Positions 9,476 through 18,012 of a stretch of 64,000 nucleotides of DNA are shown piece by piece (position 1 is the first letter of the stretch; each line of letters starts with the position of its first letter). The position numbers were made by a program, and so were the translations under genes. Source of the DNA: UBA4665 sp036388555 (lineage in GTDB: Bacteria > Patescibacteriota > Saccharimonadia > Saccharimonadales > UBA4665); NCBI GenBank assembly GCA_036388555.1, contig DASVRP010000010.1, forward strand, positions 70,143-134,142, read 5' to 3'. The notes below the pieces were generated by a model, which was not told the origin of the DNA, did not search any database, and saw nothing but the letters and a program-made list of their open reading frames with translations.

Positions 9476-9505
9476 ATTATAGTCCCGCTAGCCACACCCG
9501 CGCAA
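9476..9505 (-). promoter_or_regulatory. Promoter of the radC operon leader
   Basis: On the minus strand TTGCGC (9500-9505) is followed after 18 bp by a perfect TATAAT (9476-9481). Confidence 0.65.
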
Positions 9506-9597
9506 GGGCACGATATGTGATATATGCGACAATGCGACACCGTTGATGCATCACGCGACAGGGATGGAATGTTGTAAATATTCCCGCAACAATGCAC

Positions 9598-9620
9598 AAA
9601 AAGAACCCCTTGCGGGGCCC
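9598..9620 (-). terminator. Intrinsic terminator of the 42-aa gene
   Basis: On the minus strand a GGGG/CCCC hairpin (9614-9617 with 9606-9609, loop GCAA) is followed by TTCTTTTT. It lies 27 bp after the stop codon of the 42-aa gene. Confidence 0.7.
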
Positions 9621-9646
9621 TCAAGACAGGCTTTGATCAGGCCGTA

Positions 9647-9775
9647 CTACTGTTCAGTACTCATGTCCTGTTCAGTCTCACTGTCCTTGTCCTTGTTCAT
9701 CCGCTCTTCGTATTCCTGCTTAGCCTTGTCCATTCCTTTGTCCTTGGCATTCTGTGTCATGTCATCTAAATTCAT
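9647..9775 (-). CDS. Small 42-aa charged protein
   Basis: A short gene with an AAGGAG site 6 nt before the ATG at 9775, a stop at 9649-9647 and an intrinsic terminator just downstream. The product starts MNLDDMTQNAKDKGMDKAKQ, is rich in Lys, Glu, Asp and Met, and has no hydrophobic segment. Its helical, highly charged make-up recalls small stress or CsbD-like proteins, but no family can be assigned. Confidence 0.7.
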   Translation of the reverse strand: MNLDDMTQNAKDKGMDKAKQEYEERMNKDKDSETEQDMSTEQ

Positions 9776-9885
9776 ATGATTCTCCTTGTTAGTTGCTAAC
9801 ATACCTAGCGTAACAATCATGTATGACGCTGTAAGTTAGAAATAGTACAGTGAATGTTATATAGCTGTCACATACTTGGGCTGGG

Positions 9886-10422
9886 ATGAGGATCGGAATC
9901 TTTTCAGACACGCACAATAAGCTGGCCGGCATCGACCAGGCCTTTGCTATCTTTGCCCGCGACCAGGTCGCAGTGGCGATCCACTGTGGAGATTGGACCG
10001 CTCCGGACACCCTGGCATATGTTGGAGATGCAGCAGGGCGGTATGACATCGCAGTCAAGGGAGTGCTCGGTAATAATGATAGGGATGTCAGCGGCTTCGT
10101 CCTGGCCGCACGGGGTCTGGACCTCCTCGATATCTCCGAAGGGGTACTGGAATTAGAGATCGGTGGCCGGCAGATAGCAGCCTACCACGGACACCATGCC
10201 CCGACGCTGCGACGCCTGCTGGCGGACGGTCCCGAGCTGTTGCTGCTGGGACATAGCCATAAGCCCCGGTTCGACAAGCTGGCCGCTGACGGCAAGGTAA
10301 GGATAATCCTCAACCCAGGGTCTACGGCATTCTCGATACCGCGCCGGAAAGGCTGGCACGGTTCGGTGGCGGTCTACGACACGGAGAAGCATGATGCGAA
10401 ATTCATCTATTTTGAAGGGTGA
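9886..10422 (+). CDS. YfcE-type metallophosphoesterase
   Basis: 178 residues with the calcineurin-like metal ligands in order: GIFSDTHN, HCGDW, LGNNDRD, YHGHH and LGHSHKP. It matches the YfcE/MJ0936 size class of cytoplasmic phosphodiesterases that act on cyclic or nucleotide phosphodiesters; the true substrate is unknown. The 3' end overlaps by 16 bp the convergent pseudogene. Confidence 0.9.
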   Translation: MRIGIFSDTHNKLAGIDQAFAIFARDQVAVAIHCGDWTAPDTLAYVGDAAGRYDIAVKGVLGNNDRDVSGFVLAARGLDLLDISEGVLELEIGGRQIAAYHGHHAPTLRRLLADGPELLLLGHSHKPRFDKLAADGKVRIILNPGSTAFSIPRRKGWHGSVAVYDTEKHDAKFIYFEG

Positions 10423-11035
10423 GGCCCTGCCGGCAGCACAAGCCGCTCCAGGCCAGCTGACGGCTCCTCCAGCTCAAGCCCGAGCAGCTCGAATGACTTC
10501 CTGAAATCACCGGCAGTCGCCGGAACTACCCCTGCTGGAGGGGAGGGTTCGTTCGCCAGGCATTCGAGGGCGTGCCGCACTGTGTGCGTGTCAATGTCAT
10601 CGGCCATCGCTGCCATGACCTCTTCCCAGAAACCGCGTGCTTTCTGCCGGGAGATATGTCCCGCGTTGAGGCGGGAGCGGATCTGCCCCAACAATTCCTT
10701 CGATTCATTAAGCAGGCACGGTATCCGAGTCGGTCTAGGACATCATGGAACATATCAGTTTCGCGGGCTGCCAGTTCGTCATACGGGACCCCAAGTACTG
10801 CTGCCCGCACAAATATCGGCTTGTCGACGTTGGTAACGTTCCGGACCATCGTGACGGCATGCCCCTGGTTCTCCAGGAAGCGCTACAGCAGGTCGTAGGT
10901 CATAAATGTCTGGATATGGCCAAGATGCGCCGAATCGTACGGCGTGATACCGCAGACATATATACGGACGTCTTTGGGGACCTCCCAGTCGACCAGGCCG
11001 CCAGTGGCAGTATCATGAGGTTTCATGATCGTCAT
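10407..11035 (-). pseudogene. Broken MshC/cysteinyl-tRNA-synthetase-like gene
   Basis: From the ATG at 11035 the frame reads a class I ligase N-terminus with VRIYVCGITPYDSAHLGH (Cys ligand and HIGH-type motif), then FMTYDLL, and hits an in-frame TAG at about residue 51. It resumes with RFLENQGHAVTMVRNVTNVD and continues to DVLDRLG near 10725. After this the middle of the protein, including the KMSKS region, is missing, and only a C-terminal helical part remains (about 10700-10407). CGITPYD is typical of the mycothiol ligase MshC and related CysRS-like proteins. The stop codon and truncation mean no active enzyme. Confidence 0.75.
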
Positions 11036-11046
11036 GGTGCGTGGGA

Positions 11047-11715
11047 CTACAGCAGATGCCGCAGACGTTCCTTGACTGTCGGAGTCTCGCCGCCGCCGCA
11101 GCTGGCCGGGTCATCCTTCTCGTTATAGCTCGCCGCATCCGACGGTACCGATCTGTACTGCTTCTGCAGCTCAGCGCTGTCTGCCGGGCCGTAGCTGACG
11201 AGCAGCCGGTCCCTGTCATCGATCACCTGGTTGGTGATGGTCGTCAGGTCGGTCAGGTCCTGGTCGTTGAGGATGATGTTGAGCTTGCTGGCGTCTGAAG
11301 CCTGGTAGAGCTTATCGGGGGTGCTTATGAAGTCAGTGCCGATATTCCAGCCGAGGTTCTGAAAGAACTGGCCCCAGGTGACGGCCTTGTCGTGGACGTG
11401 GACGACACCGCTCTCCTCGTCATGCATATGGGTCCGGGCGAGCGGCGATACGCCTGCCATGTCGCAGATCTTGACCTCCTGGTAATATTCCTGGCCGGCG
11501 AATGACTCGCGGGTACCGTCGATATAGACGGCGAAATTGGCGTGATAATGGGTATGGTCCTCGTGGTAGGTGACGAACCGGACGGCAAGTAACAACAACG
11601 CACCCAGAAGTACGCCGCCGAGCAACCATTTCCAGCGCTGCGCCTTTGACGGCAGGGGTATGTGGGATGGAGCAGCCTGTGCGGATGCGGCTGTCGGCGT
11701 ATCAGAGTCAGACAT
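11047..11715 (-). CDS. Membrane-anchored histidine-rich protein
   Basis: 222 residues: a cytoplasmic N-terminus, one transmembrane helix (WLLGGVLLGALLLLAVRFV, about 29-47), then an extracytoplasmic domain with His clusters HEDHTHYHANF and ARTHMHDEESGVVHVHD followed by TWGQFFQNLGW. This HxHxxxxxYIDG plus HxHD plus GQFF arrangement occurs in uncharacterised exported proteins of several bacteria and archaea. Metal binding is an inference from the histidines. A Cys near the C-terminus (DPASCGGGE) may be structural. Confidence 0.75.
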   Translation of the reverse strand: MSDSDTPTAASAQAAPSHIPLPSKAQRWKWLLGGVLLGALLLLAVRFVTYHEDHTHYHANFAVYIDGTRESFAGQEYYQEVKICDMAGVSPLARTHMHDEESGVVHVHDKAVTWGQFFQNLGWNIGTDFISTPDKLYQASDASKLNIILNDQDLTDLTTITNQVIDDRDRLLVSYGPADSAELQKQYRSVPSDAASYNEKDDPASCGGGETPTVKERLRHLL

Positions 11716-11813
11716 GGTGATGGTAACCCCTCGTATTCATAAGTCCAGTATAACAATGAAGCGGCCGTGCTGATAGGGCAGGCCGCTTCATCGGTTGCGA
11801 GAGCTGGTATGTA

Positions 11814-12092
11814 TTACAGTCCGTATCTCATGCTGGTCATGCCGGATTCCGGCCAGATGTTAAACATGATCTTCCGGCCCTTCGAGCTGAGCCGGATCCA
11901 GGCGTCATTGCCGCTGCGGGCGGATTTGCTGAGATATATCAGACCTTTGTGCCTGAGGGCGTCGACGATGTGCGCCAGGCGCTGGCGGTCGAAACGCAGC
12001 GTCTCGGCCAGGTTGGCAAAGTCTTCTTCTCCGTTCTCATGTACTGTCTGCAGTACCAGCGCGTAGTCCCTCGGCAGTTCGATGTGTTGCAT
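11814..12092 (-). CDS. Winged-helix (MarR-like) DNA-binding protein
   Basis: 92 residues. A helix-turn-helix (DFANLAETLRFDRQRLAHIV) is followed by recognition-helix and wing features (ALRHKGLIYLSKSA, WIRLSSKGRKIMF), the standard small MarR/wHTH arrangement. The start follows an AAGGAGG site. Its targets are unknown; it sits between the LCP gene and the His-rich protein gene on the same strand. Confidence 0.75.
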   Translation of the reverse strand: MQHIELPRDYALVLQTVHENGEEDFANLAETLRFDRQRLAHIVDALRHKGLIYLSKSARSGNDAWIRLSSKGRKIMFNIWPESGMTSMRYGL

Positions 12093-12249
12093 TATTCCTC
12101 CTTTGTTTAGTTTTGAGGTTTTACCAGCCAGCGCGCCGGGTGGGTGAGGCCTGACAGCTGACTGTCTCCAGCATATCGGCCGATTCTTAAAGCAGGCTTG
12201 AGGATAAGCTTTTTTGTTCCGGGAACCGGGGCTCAGGTCCGGGGAGGTA

Positions 12250-13608
12250 TCATTCTTCGGTTGCTGCAGCTGGCGCCGGAGGTGGCGGAGGAGTCATGAC
12301 TTTGAGCAGGTAGGCATTGATCTCGCTGAAGTCATCGACACCGGCAGCCGGGATAAGCGCCGATTGGCCGTTGCGTGACCGGTAGCTGGTAAGCAGGTTT
12401 TCACCGTCGGCATCATTGAGGCTGATTGACTTGATGCTTGAGTTCGGAATCTTTTTAGCAAGTTCGGCCAGGCGGCGGACTTCATTGGTCTGGAAATCAG
12501 TCTGGACATTACTCCCGAAGCTGTCGAGTAGTTTGCCGAGTTTGACAGGGTTGGCGGCCACACCGGCGGTCGAGGTCTTATCCTTGAGGGCGACGAGCAT
12601 CAGGCGCTGATTCGATGCACGGGTGAAGTCTGCCAGACCATAGCCGTACGAGCCGTAGGCGTCACCGCGGGCCCGGGCCAGGTTCAAAGCCTGCTGGCCG
12701 TTCAGATGGTTGACGCCGTTCGGTAGCTTGACCAATACGGTACCGCGCGGTCCGGACCAATCACGGCTTGGATCGTACAAGCCGCGCGGATCAGTGCTCT
12801 TGATGTTGACATCTATCCCACCGACCGCATTGACGGCGTCTCGCAGGGCGGTGTAATTGACCAATGCGTAATAATTGATGTCGATGTCGAAGTTCTGCTC
12901 GATGACCTGCTGCAGGGCGCCCATGCCACCGGACGGATAGCCCGGAGTGCTGAAGTTCTCGGCCTTGCCATAGACGAAGGTAGAGTTTATCTTGCCATAG
13001 CCGTACCCTGGCGTCTCCACCCACAGGTCACGCGGGACACTGAGCATGAAGGCGGTGTTGTTCTTTGTGTCGAGGCTGACGATCATGATCGAGTCGGTCA
13101 GGTCACCACCGGAATGCCCGACGTCGTCAGCTGAGTTGCCGGCCAGCAGGATATTGACCCGGCCGGTATCTTCGCCGTCCAGCTTGTCGTTCTGGAGCAG
13201 GCCGAACAGATTGCCATCGAATGATTTACTGGCATTGTAGAGCAGCTTGATGCCGACATAGCCCCCAGCCAGAAGTCCGATGATAAGCAGGGTGATGAAC
13301 GCCCGCTTGAGCCGCTTCTTCCAACCGGCTTTGGCACGCTGAGGCTTGTCGGCTGCGCCGGGTCGGATGCCCGGCATGGTACCCGGATAGGCACCAGCGC
13401 CTACACCTGGCTGCCCAGCGCCGGCCTGCGACTGTCCATACATAGGTGGCGCGTAGGCGGGCAAGGTGGCGCCGATCGGCGGGAATGCAGTCCGGTCATC
13501 AGCCACGCTGCCAGGGGCGCGCTGCGGCTGCACCGGAGGCGGCAGGATATCATGGCCATAGCTTCCGCTCTGTTGCGGCTGTTCGTTGTATTCGTGTTGA
13601 AATTTCAT
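12250..13608 (-). CDS. LytR-CpsA-Psr (LCP) family protein
   Basis: 452 residues from the ATG at 13608. A Pro/Gln/Gly-rich cytoplasmic region (about 1-110) with a basic end (KAGWKKRLKRA) precedes one transmembrane helix. The extracytoplasmic LCP domain has GRVNILLAGNS, DLTDSIMIVSLD, the SVPRDLWV catalytic-Arg motif and later NLARARGDAYG. LCP enzymes move undecaprenyl-linked glycopolymers onto peptidoglycan or proteins. The C-terminus ends in a Pro/Ala-rich tail. A longer frame to 13677 adds residues unlike the family. Confidence 0.9.
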   Translation of the reverse strand: MKFQHEYNEQPQQSGSYGHDILPPPVQPQRAPGSVADDRTAFPPIGATLPAYAPPMYGQSQAGAGQPGVGAGAYPGTMPGIRPGAADKPQRAKAGWKKRLKRAFITLLIIGLLAGGYVGIKLLYNASKSFDGNLFGLLQNDKLDGEDTGRVNILLAGNSADDVGHSGGDLTDSIMIVSLDTKNNTAFMLSVPRDLWVETPGYGYGKINSTFVYGKAENFSTPGYPSGGMGALQQVIEQNFDIDINYYALVNYTALRDAVNAVGGIDVNIKSTDPRGLYDPSRDWSGPRGTVLVKLPNGVNHLNGQQALNLARARGDAYGSYGYGLADFTRASNQRLMLVALKDKTSTAGVAANPVKLGKLLDSFGSNVQTDFQTNEVRRLAELAKKIPNSSIKSISLNDADGENLLTSYRSRNGQSALIPAAGVDDFSEINAYLLKVMTPPPPPAPAAATEE

Positions 13609-13805
13609 AGAACGTTGCTTTACATTATGCAGGAAGCTGACGCTATACGCCAGCGGTATACAAAAGCTGATTACCACGTAATTGTACCATCCTACCCTGA
13701 GTAACAGCTGGCAGGTGGATCACCCGCAGCGGTAGGGCTACTAAGCGCTATATGGACAGGGAAGAGATGCCGGCCATACGGTCGGCGGTGGAAACGATGA
13801 AGCAC

Positions 13806-13832
13806 AAAACGGGGCCCAGTTTCTGAGCCCCG
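13806..13832 (-). terminator. Intrinsic terminator after the 589-aa gene
   Basis: On the minus strand a 10-bp GC-rich stem (CGGGGCTCAG with CTGGGCCCCG, one G-U pair, AAA loop) is followed by TTTT. It is about 30 bp past the stop codon at 13864. Confidence 0.75.
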
Positions 13833-13863
13833 AGGAACGCCGAGTCATTACATTCCTAGAAAT

Positions 13864-15633
13864 TTAAGCCTGTACCCAGGTCATAGGCTCACGCTCGCCG
13901 GCGTCTAGTTCGCCTGTTATGACTTCCGCGTCAACCGGCGCCCTACTTTGGAGGGCCACTAACTCGCTCGGCCGACGTGCCTGTGAGGGATTAGTGCTAC
14001 GTACACCGCTGGCAGCCCGGCTGCCGATGAACTTGTTGAGTGCAGTCAGGTCGCGGTACTCCCTCGTGAAGATTTCTGTGTCCTTGCCATCGATTTCGAC
14101 GACTTCACGCTGACCGTCGCCATTCATGGCGTTCTGTACACGGGGAACGATTTTTGGATTGAGCTTTATGGCCGCGACTTCGTTCTTGACGCGGGCCGGA
14201 CGACCGGGAGATGACACGTCGAGTGGCCGGGTAGCACCGACGAAGTGGTCGCCTGCTTCTGTTTCTACCAGTATCAGCGACAGATAATCATCACCGCTAG
14301 GATTTCCAACCCGATCGATGGGGAAGTATGTGTCAGACCTGGCGAGGATCCGGTCGCCTCCCCTTTGCCGCAAGTAAGGATTAGTGAAGTCGAATTCATC
14401 GTCTGCTTCGATAGCACCTGCAATTTTACGGACCATACTGGAATTAGCTTCAATGGCATCGGAAACCTTGTCTCCGTCAGCAATGACACATTCATCGATT
14501 TCTGACCAGTATGTTTCAACTCCGATTCCGGCAAAACAAATTTTTGCAGCATTATGAGCGGACATATTAATGTCGACGACTTTCCCAGCTCCAGCGTAAG
14601 GAGCCTCGTTAGCCACCTGCAGTAATTGCTTGTTGCGTTCATTGCTCAGTCGGTTCGGCTGGTTGGCTGCCTTTTTTTTCGTTAGTCCTGCATCAGACTC
14701 CAGAACTTGATCAGCCCCTTCTTCGAATGCCGTGACGGTACGGTAGGCGCCCTTATTGATTAATGACTGTCCGATTTTGGTGTTGGTGATCATCGGATCC
14801 ATATATTTCCGCAGGACACCCGCACCACTTGCCGCTACGAATGGAGTCAATTCATCCTGGGCTATCGGTTCCAGGAAGCTGGCCGGCACAAAGTCCCGTT
14901 CCCGGAGTGAGTCGACGACACCGGTCGGTTCCTGCTGTGTCAGCGTATAGTCAAAGGCGCCTCCATCGGGGACGGCCACTTCCTTACCTGTAGTACTCAT
15001 GCCTGATCTGTTGATTATTGCCATCTCCGCTCCTTGTTTATCACTGATAGGTTCTGCTACTGCAAATGTGTCAGCCGAAGCACTCTGCTCCTTACCGGCC
15101 GCACCTGATGCCGGTACTATATCTAATAGTTCGCCTAGTTTGCGGGCGGATGCCGCAAGCGTTGCGCCCAATGATTTTCTATTAAGTGCAGTGTATGGGT
15201 TGGTTCCAATCTCGCCCGGCACATCTGCCTCTGGTGTCTTAGCAGTCGCACCGTTGCCGCGGGGCCGGTCGCTGACTAGCTTACTTGTATCGATCCCCGT
15301 CGTATATTTTGCGCCTGGCTGGCCGGCTGCTGGCAGGAGCGGCTCTCTCCTGAAGGGGCCGACGGGATTGTCGTTGAACGTCGCACGGTCGCCCCTGCCA
15401 GCCACTGGCTTCCCATCAGCAACTACTGAGTCACGCAGGTCCTCGGCTTCCTGTTTACCGGCAGAGTATTTCGACTGTCGCCCGAAGACAGCACTTGAGC
15501 CCAGGTCATCCGGCAGGTCGAGTTCGTCCGGATCATTAGGGTCATACCCCCGGCCCAACCCAGTCTGATCGTCCGGTTCATGAACGCCGAATACCGATAT
15601 GTCTAATCCCTTTTCATATTCACCTTGTGACAT
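13864..15633 (-). CDS. Large unrecognised soluble protein (589 aa)
   Basis: No family recognised. It begins MSQGEYEKGLDISVFGVHEP; the first ~230 residues are acidic, Pro/Gly-rich and probably disordered, and the rest looks folded (for example DDYLSLILVETEAGDHFVGA and AAKICFAGIGVETYWSEIDE). No signal peptide or membrane helix. It is divergent from the 708-aa gene and has a near-consensus promoter and its own terminator. Together with the next two genes it forms a set of soluble proteins of unknown function at the edge of the wall-enzyme region. Confidence 0.75.
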   Translation of the reverse strand: MSQGEYEKGLDISVFGVHEPDDQTGLGRGYDPNDPDELDLPDDLGSSAVFGRQSKYSAGKQEAEDLRDSVVADGKPVAGRGDRATFNDNPVGPFRREPLLPAAGQPGAKYTTGIDTSKLVSDRPRGNGATAKTPEADVPGEIGTNPYTALNRKSLGATLAASARKLGELLDIVPASGAAGKEQSASADTFAVAEPISDKQGAEMAIINRSGMSTTGKEVAVPDGGAFDYTLTQQEPTGVVDSLRERDFVPASFLEPIAQDELTPFVAASGAGVLRKYMDPMITNTKIGQSLINKGAYRTVTAFEEGADQVLESDAGLTKKKAANQPNRLSNERNKQLLQVANEAPYAGAGKVVDINMSAHNAAKICFAGIGVETYWSEIDECVIADGDKVSDAIEANSSMVRKIAGAIEADDEFDFTNPYLRQRGGDRILARSDTYFPIDRVGNPSGDDYLSLILVETEAGDHFVGATRPLDVSSPGRPARVKNEVAAIKLNPKIVPRVQNAMNGDGQREVVEIDGKDTEIFTREYRDLTALNKFIGSRAASGVRSTNPSQARRPSELVALQSRAPVDAEVITGELDAGEREPMTWVQA

Positions 15634-15671
15634 CCATGTACCTGCAGCGTTAGAATTTATACTGTGTACTC

Positions 15672-15701
15672 ATATTAGACATACCTTCGTTACCATGTCA
15701 A
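15672..15701 (-). promoter_or_regulatory. Promoter of the 589-aa gene
   Basis: Minus-strand TTGACA (15696-15701), 18-bp spacer, TAATAT (15672-15677). The predicted transcript starts about 30 nt before the ATG at 15633. Confidence 0.7.
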
Positions 15702-15875
15702 ATTAATTGCACGTCTCCAATTGTAGACATTCGCGACAGATGTCAGCCCAAAGAGTGGATGTTTCCGCAACGTCAGTGACCTATACGCAGGTATCTCACA
15801 AAATACTTGCCCTCACACTTCAGTTGTGATTTGATAAGGTCATCTACTTATTTAATAGTAATAAGGAATCTAAGA

Positions 15876-18002
15876 ATGCCACGTAGAGAACTAGATACCA
15901 TACCAGGACCAGCCGAACCGACACAACAAGTTCATGAGCACGCTGAGATGGGTATGTACCCTACGGCGGAGGACGATACTCCGGGGCTCCTCAATGACGT
16001 AGAACTTGCAAATTACCGCGGTACACCGATGGGCGCCCAGGCATTCGTGCGCTCCAGGCTGTCTGTCCGCGGGACCAAGCTGAAGAATCACTATCCGCTC
16101 ATAGACCCAGATGAGGCCAACTGGCAGCATCTGCATTATCTGCCCGCCTATGACCGGCGCATCGTAGCCCGCCGCGAAGACCTCAGCGTCGAAGATGCAT
16201 ACATCGGCCGCATTTCGGAAGATACCATCCCGGTATACGAAAGTGGTGAAGAAGCCTCAGCCGATCTGGAAGGCGGCGTCACGCTGGGTACCTTCGACAG
16301 TGCATTCTGCGACGGACGCACCTGGATGAATGCCAAGATCGCAGAAGCCCGCGCCAATGGCCGGTACCATCCGATGCAGGGAAATGACGGCAAGGGGCTG
16401 ACACATCTGACTGCGACATTCCTGCGCAATCCTGACCGCGCTCACCCATATAGTGGCGTGGACGGCACGGTCGCACCGTATAACCGCCTTCGTTCGATGA
16501 CATTGGTCAATATCATGTCCAGTAACTGCGCCAACGATTCGGACGGTCTGTTCGAGCTTGGCACCGAAGTCATCAATGGAGTGGAACGTCCTAGACGGCG
16601 CGTACTGAGCAATATGATAGTCGAGCCGGAGCAGGCCCTGCGCGAAGAAATCGGCCCCCGTCGCTTCCGCAGAGTCATAATCGACACCATCATGATCCAT
16701 AAGGTACTGGCCGACCTGCTTAAAGACAATGCTGTGAATGATGTCAAGGGTACTAAACTTGAAAACCTCCAGGACCGCGCCATGAACAGCCGCGGTGTCA
16801 GCGAAGAAGCCCGTGAACAGGCAGAAAACTTCTTCAGGAGCAGCGACAAGGATCCATACGCGCTTCGTATACCGTGGAAAGCTGCCGAACGCCTGATTTA
16901 TCTGACCAAACTGGAAAAGCACAAGGCTACCCACAAGGCGGATCTGCCACGCATAAAGGGCGGAAAAGACTACGCGATGAAGGAATTTGTCGAAGCATTC
17001 GCCATGGGTATGCAGACCATCAAGATGGAGCAGAAGCTGAATTACCGGCTTGAGAATGGCCAGCGCACCATGGGCGTCAACCCTATACGCATGAAGATGC
17101 ACGGTTTCGGTCCCCAGGACTTCAATTTCGCGCAGTGGCTCGGATGGATCGAAGACGGCGAATACGCCGAAGCCTGCCAGGATATCGCCGGCACATATGG
17201 CAACCCGAAATCAGCTGATAAGCGGTTCATTGTCGGTCCCACCCAGGGCAACACGCTATGGATATCCCAGAAAAGCCTGTATTCTAACAACTACAGCCAA
17301 GATGGCAAACTAGGCGGAGCAGCCTTCTCCGGTAAGTTCGGTATCCCGCACATGTCTCCCCAGGGCACATATCCGGGAGAGATCATTGAATCCGCCCTGA
17401 TGCCAGGTAAGCGTAATATGTTCCCGGGCCTCCTTGGACGATTCATTCTTGCAACTCCTGAAGGCACCCGCCTGGAAGGTTGGTGGGTCGACCTCCTGCA
17501 GGCACCGTCCGGCGGTGTCCGCTGGGTTGATGAGATGAAGATTTTGGAGCGTACCGACCACAAGCTCCCAGAGACCCCAGACTTCCATGACATCTTCTCA
17601 AGGCTGCCTGAGCAGCGCGAAATCATCGTCTGCCGTTCAGATGGTGAGGATATGAAGCCCATCGGCATCCTCGAACCCGGCACCCAGGCGACGTACGTCA
17701 GGACGAAAGATGGTGATGACGTGCGCGTACAGGAAAACATCATTGAAAATCGGCTTGAGAAGCACAAGCGCCTTAAGAAAGGGCCGCTCAAGCCGGCTGA
17801 TGCCGAGTACAAACGTAAGACATACGAAGTCAGTGGACTGCCGCTCCAAGCAGGCGAAGTCGCCGTTGCTGGCATCGCGAACTTCAATGTACCGTATGTC
17901 GCAGAGAGTGTAGACTCCGAAGCGAACGGTACCCATGTCGTCATGCCTGGACAGGGCCGCCACACCGTTCAAAATCAGCGCAAGCTGATAGAGGCTTCCT
18001 AG
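15876..18002 (+). CDS. Large unrecognised soluble protein (708 aa)
   Basis: Starts MPRRELDTIPGPAEP at 15876 behind an AAGGAA site; the longer frame from 15807 runs through the promoter region. No membrane segment or known domain. Notable conserved-looking blocks are FDSAFCDGRTWMNAKI, NYNxxSQDGKLGGAAFSGKF-type and LLGRFILATPEGTRLEGWWV. Charged helical stretches lie in the middle. It is followed 10 bp later by the 410-aa gene, so the two are probably one operon. Function unknown. Confidence 0.75.
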   Translation: MPRRELDTIPGPAEPTQQVHEHAEMGMYPTAEDDTPGLLNDVELANYRGTPMGAQAFVRSRLSVRGTKLKNHYPLIDPDEANWQHLHYLPAYDRRIVARREDLSVEDAYIGRISEDTIPVYESGEEASADLEGGVTLGTFDSAFCDGRTWMNAKIAEARANGRYHPMQGNDGKGLTHLTATFLRNPDRAHPYSGVDGTVAPYNRLRSMTLVNIMSSNCANDSDGLFELGTEVINGVERPRRRVLSNMIVEPEQALREEIGPRRFRRVIIDTIMIHKVLADLLKDNAVNDVKGTKLENLQDRAMNSRGVSEEAREQAENFFRSSDKDPYALRIPWKAAERLIYLTKLEKHKATHKADLPRIKGGKDYAMKEFVEAFAMGMQTIKMEQKLNYRLENGQRTMGVNPIRMKMHGFGPQDFNFAQWLGWIEDGEYAEACQDIAGTYGNPKSADKRFIVGPTQGNTLWISQKSLYSNNYSQDGKLGGAAFSGKFGIPHMSPQGTYPGEIIESALMPGKRNMFPGLLGRFILATPEGTRLEGWWVDLLQAPSGGVRWVDEMKILERTDHKLPETPDFHDIFSRLPEQREIIVCRSDGEDMKPIGILEPGTQATYVRTKDGDDVRVQENIIENRLEKHKRLKKGPLKPADAEYKRKTYEVSGLPLQAGEVAVAGIANFNVPYVAESVDSEANGTHVVMPGQGRHTVQNQRKLIEAS

Positions 18003-18012
18003 GTATATCCAC

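Noticed and set aside
12190..12225. Possible terminator (AAGC...GCTTTTTT) after the LCP gene
   Set aside because: The stem is too short and interrupted, and its T tract is on the plus strand, opposite to the flanking genes.
16257..17102. Long minus-strand ORF (281 codons)
   Set aside because: Antisense shadow of the 708-aa gene; the plus frame has a ribosome-binding site and consistent composition.
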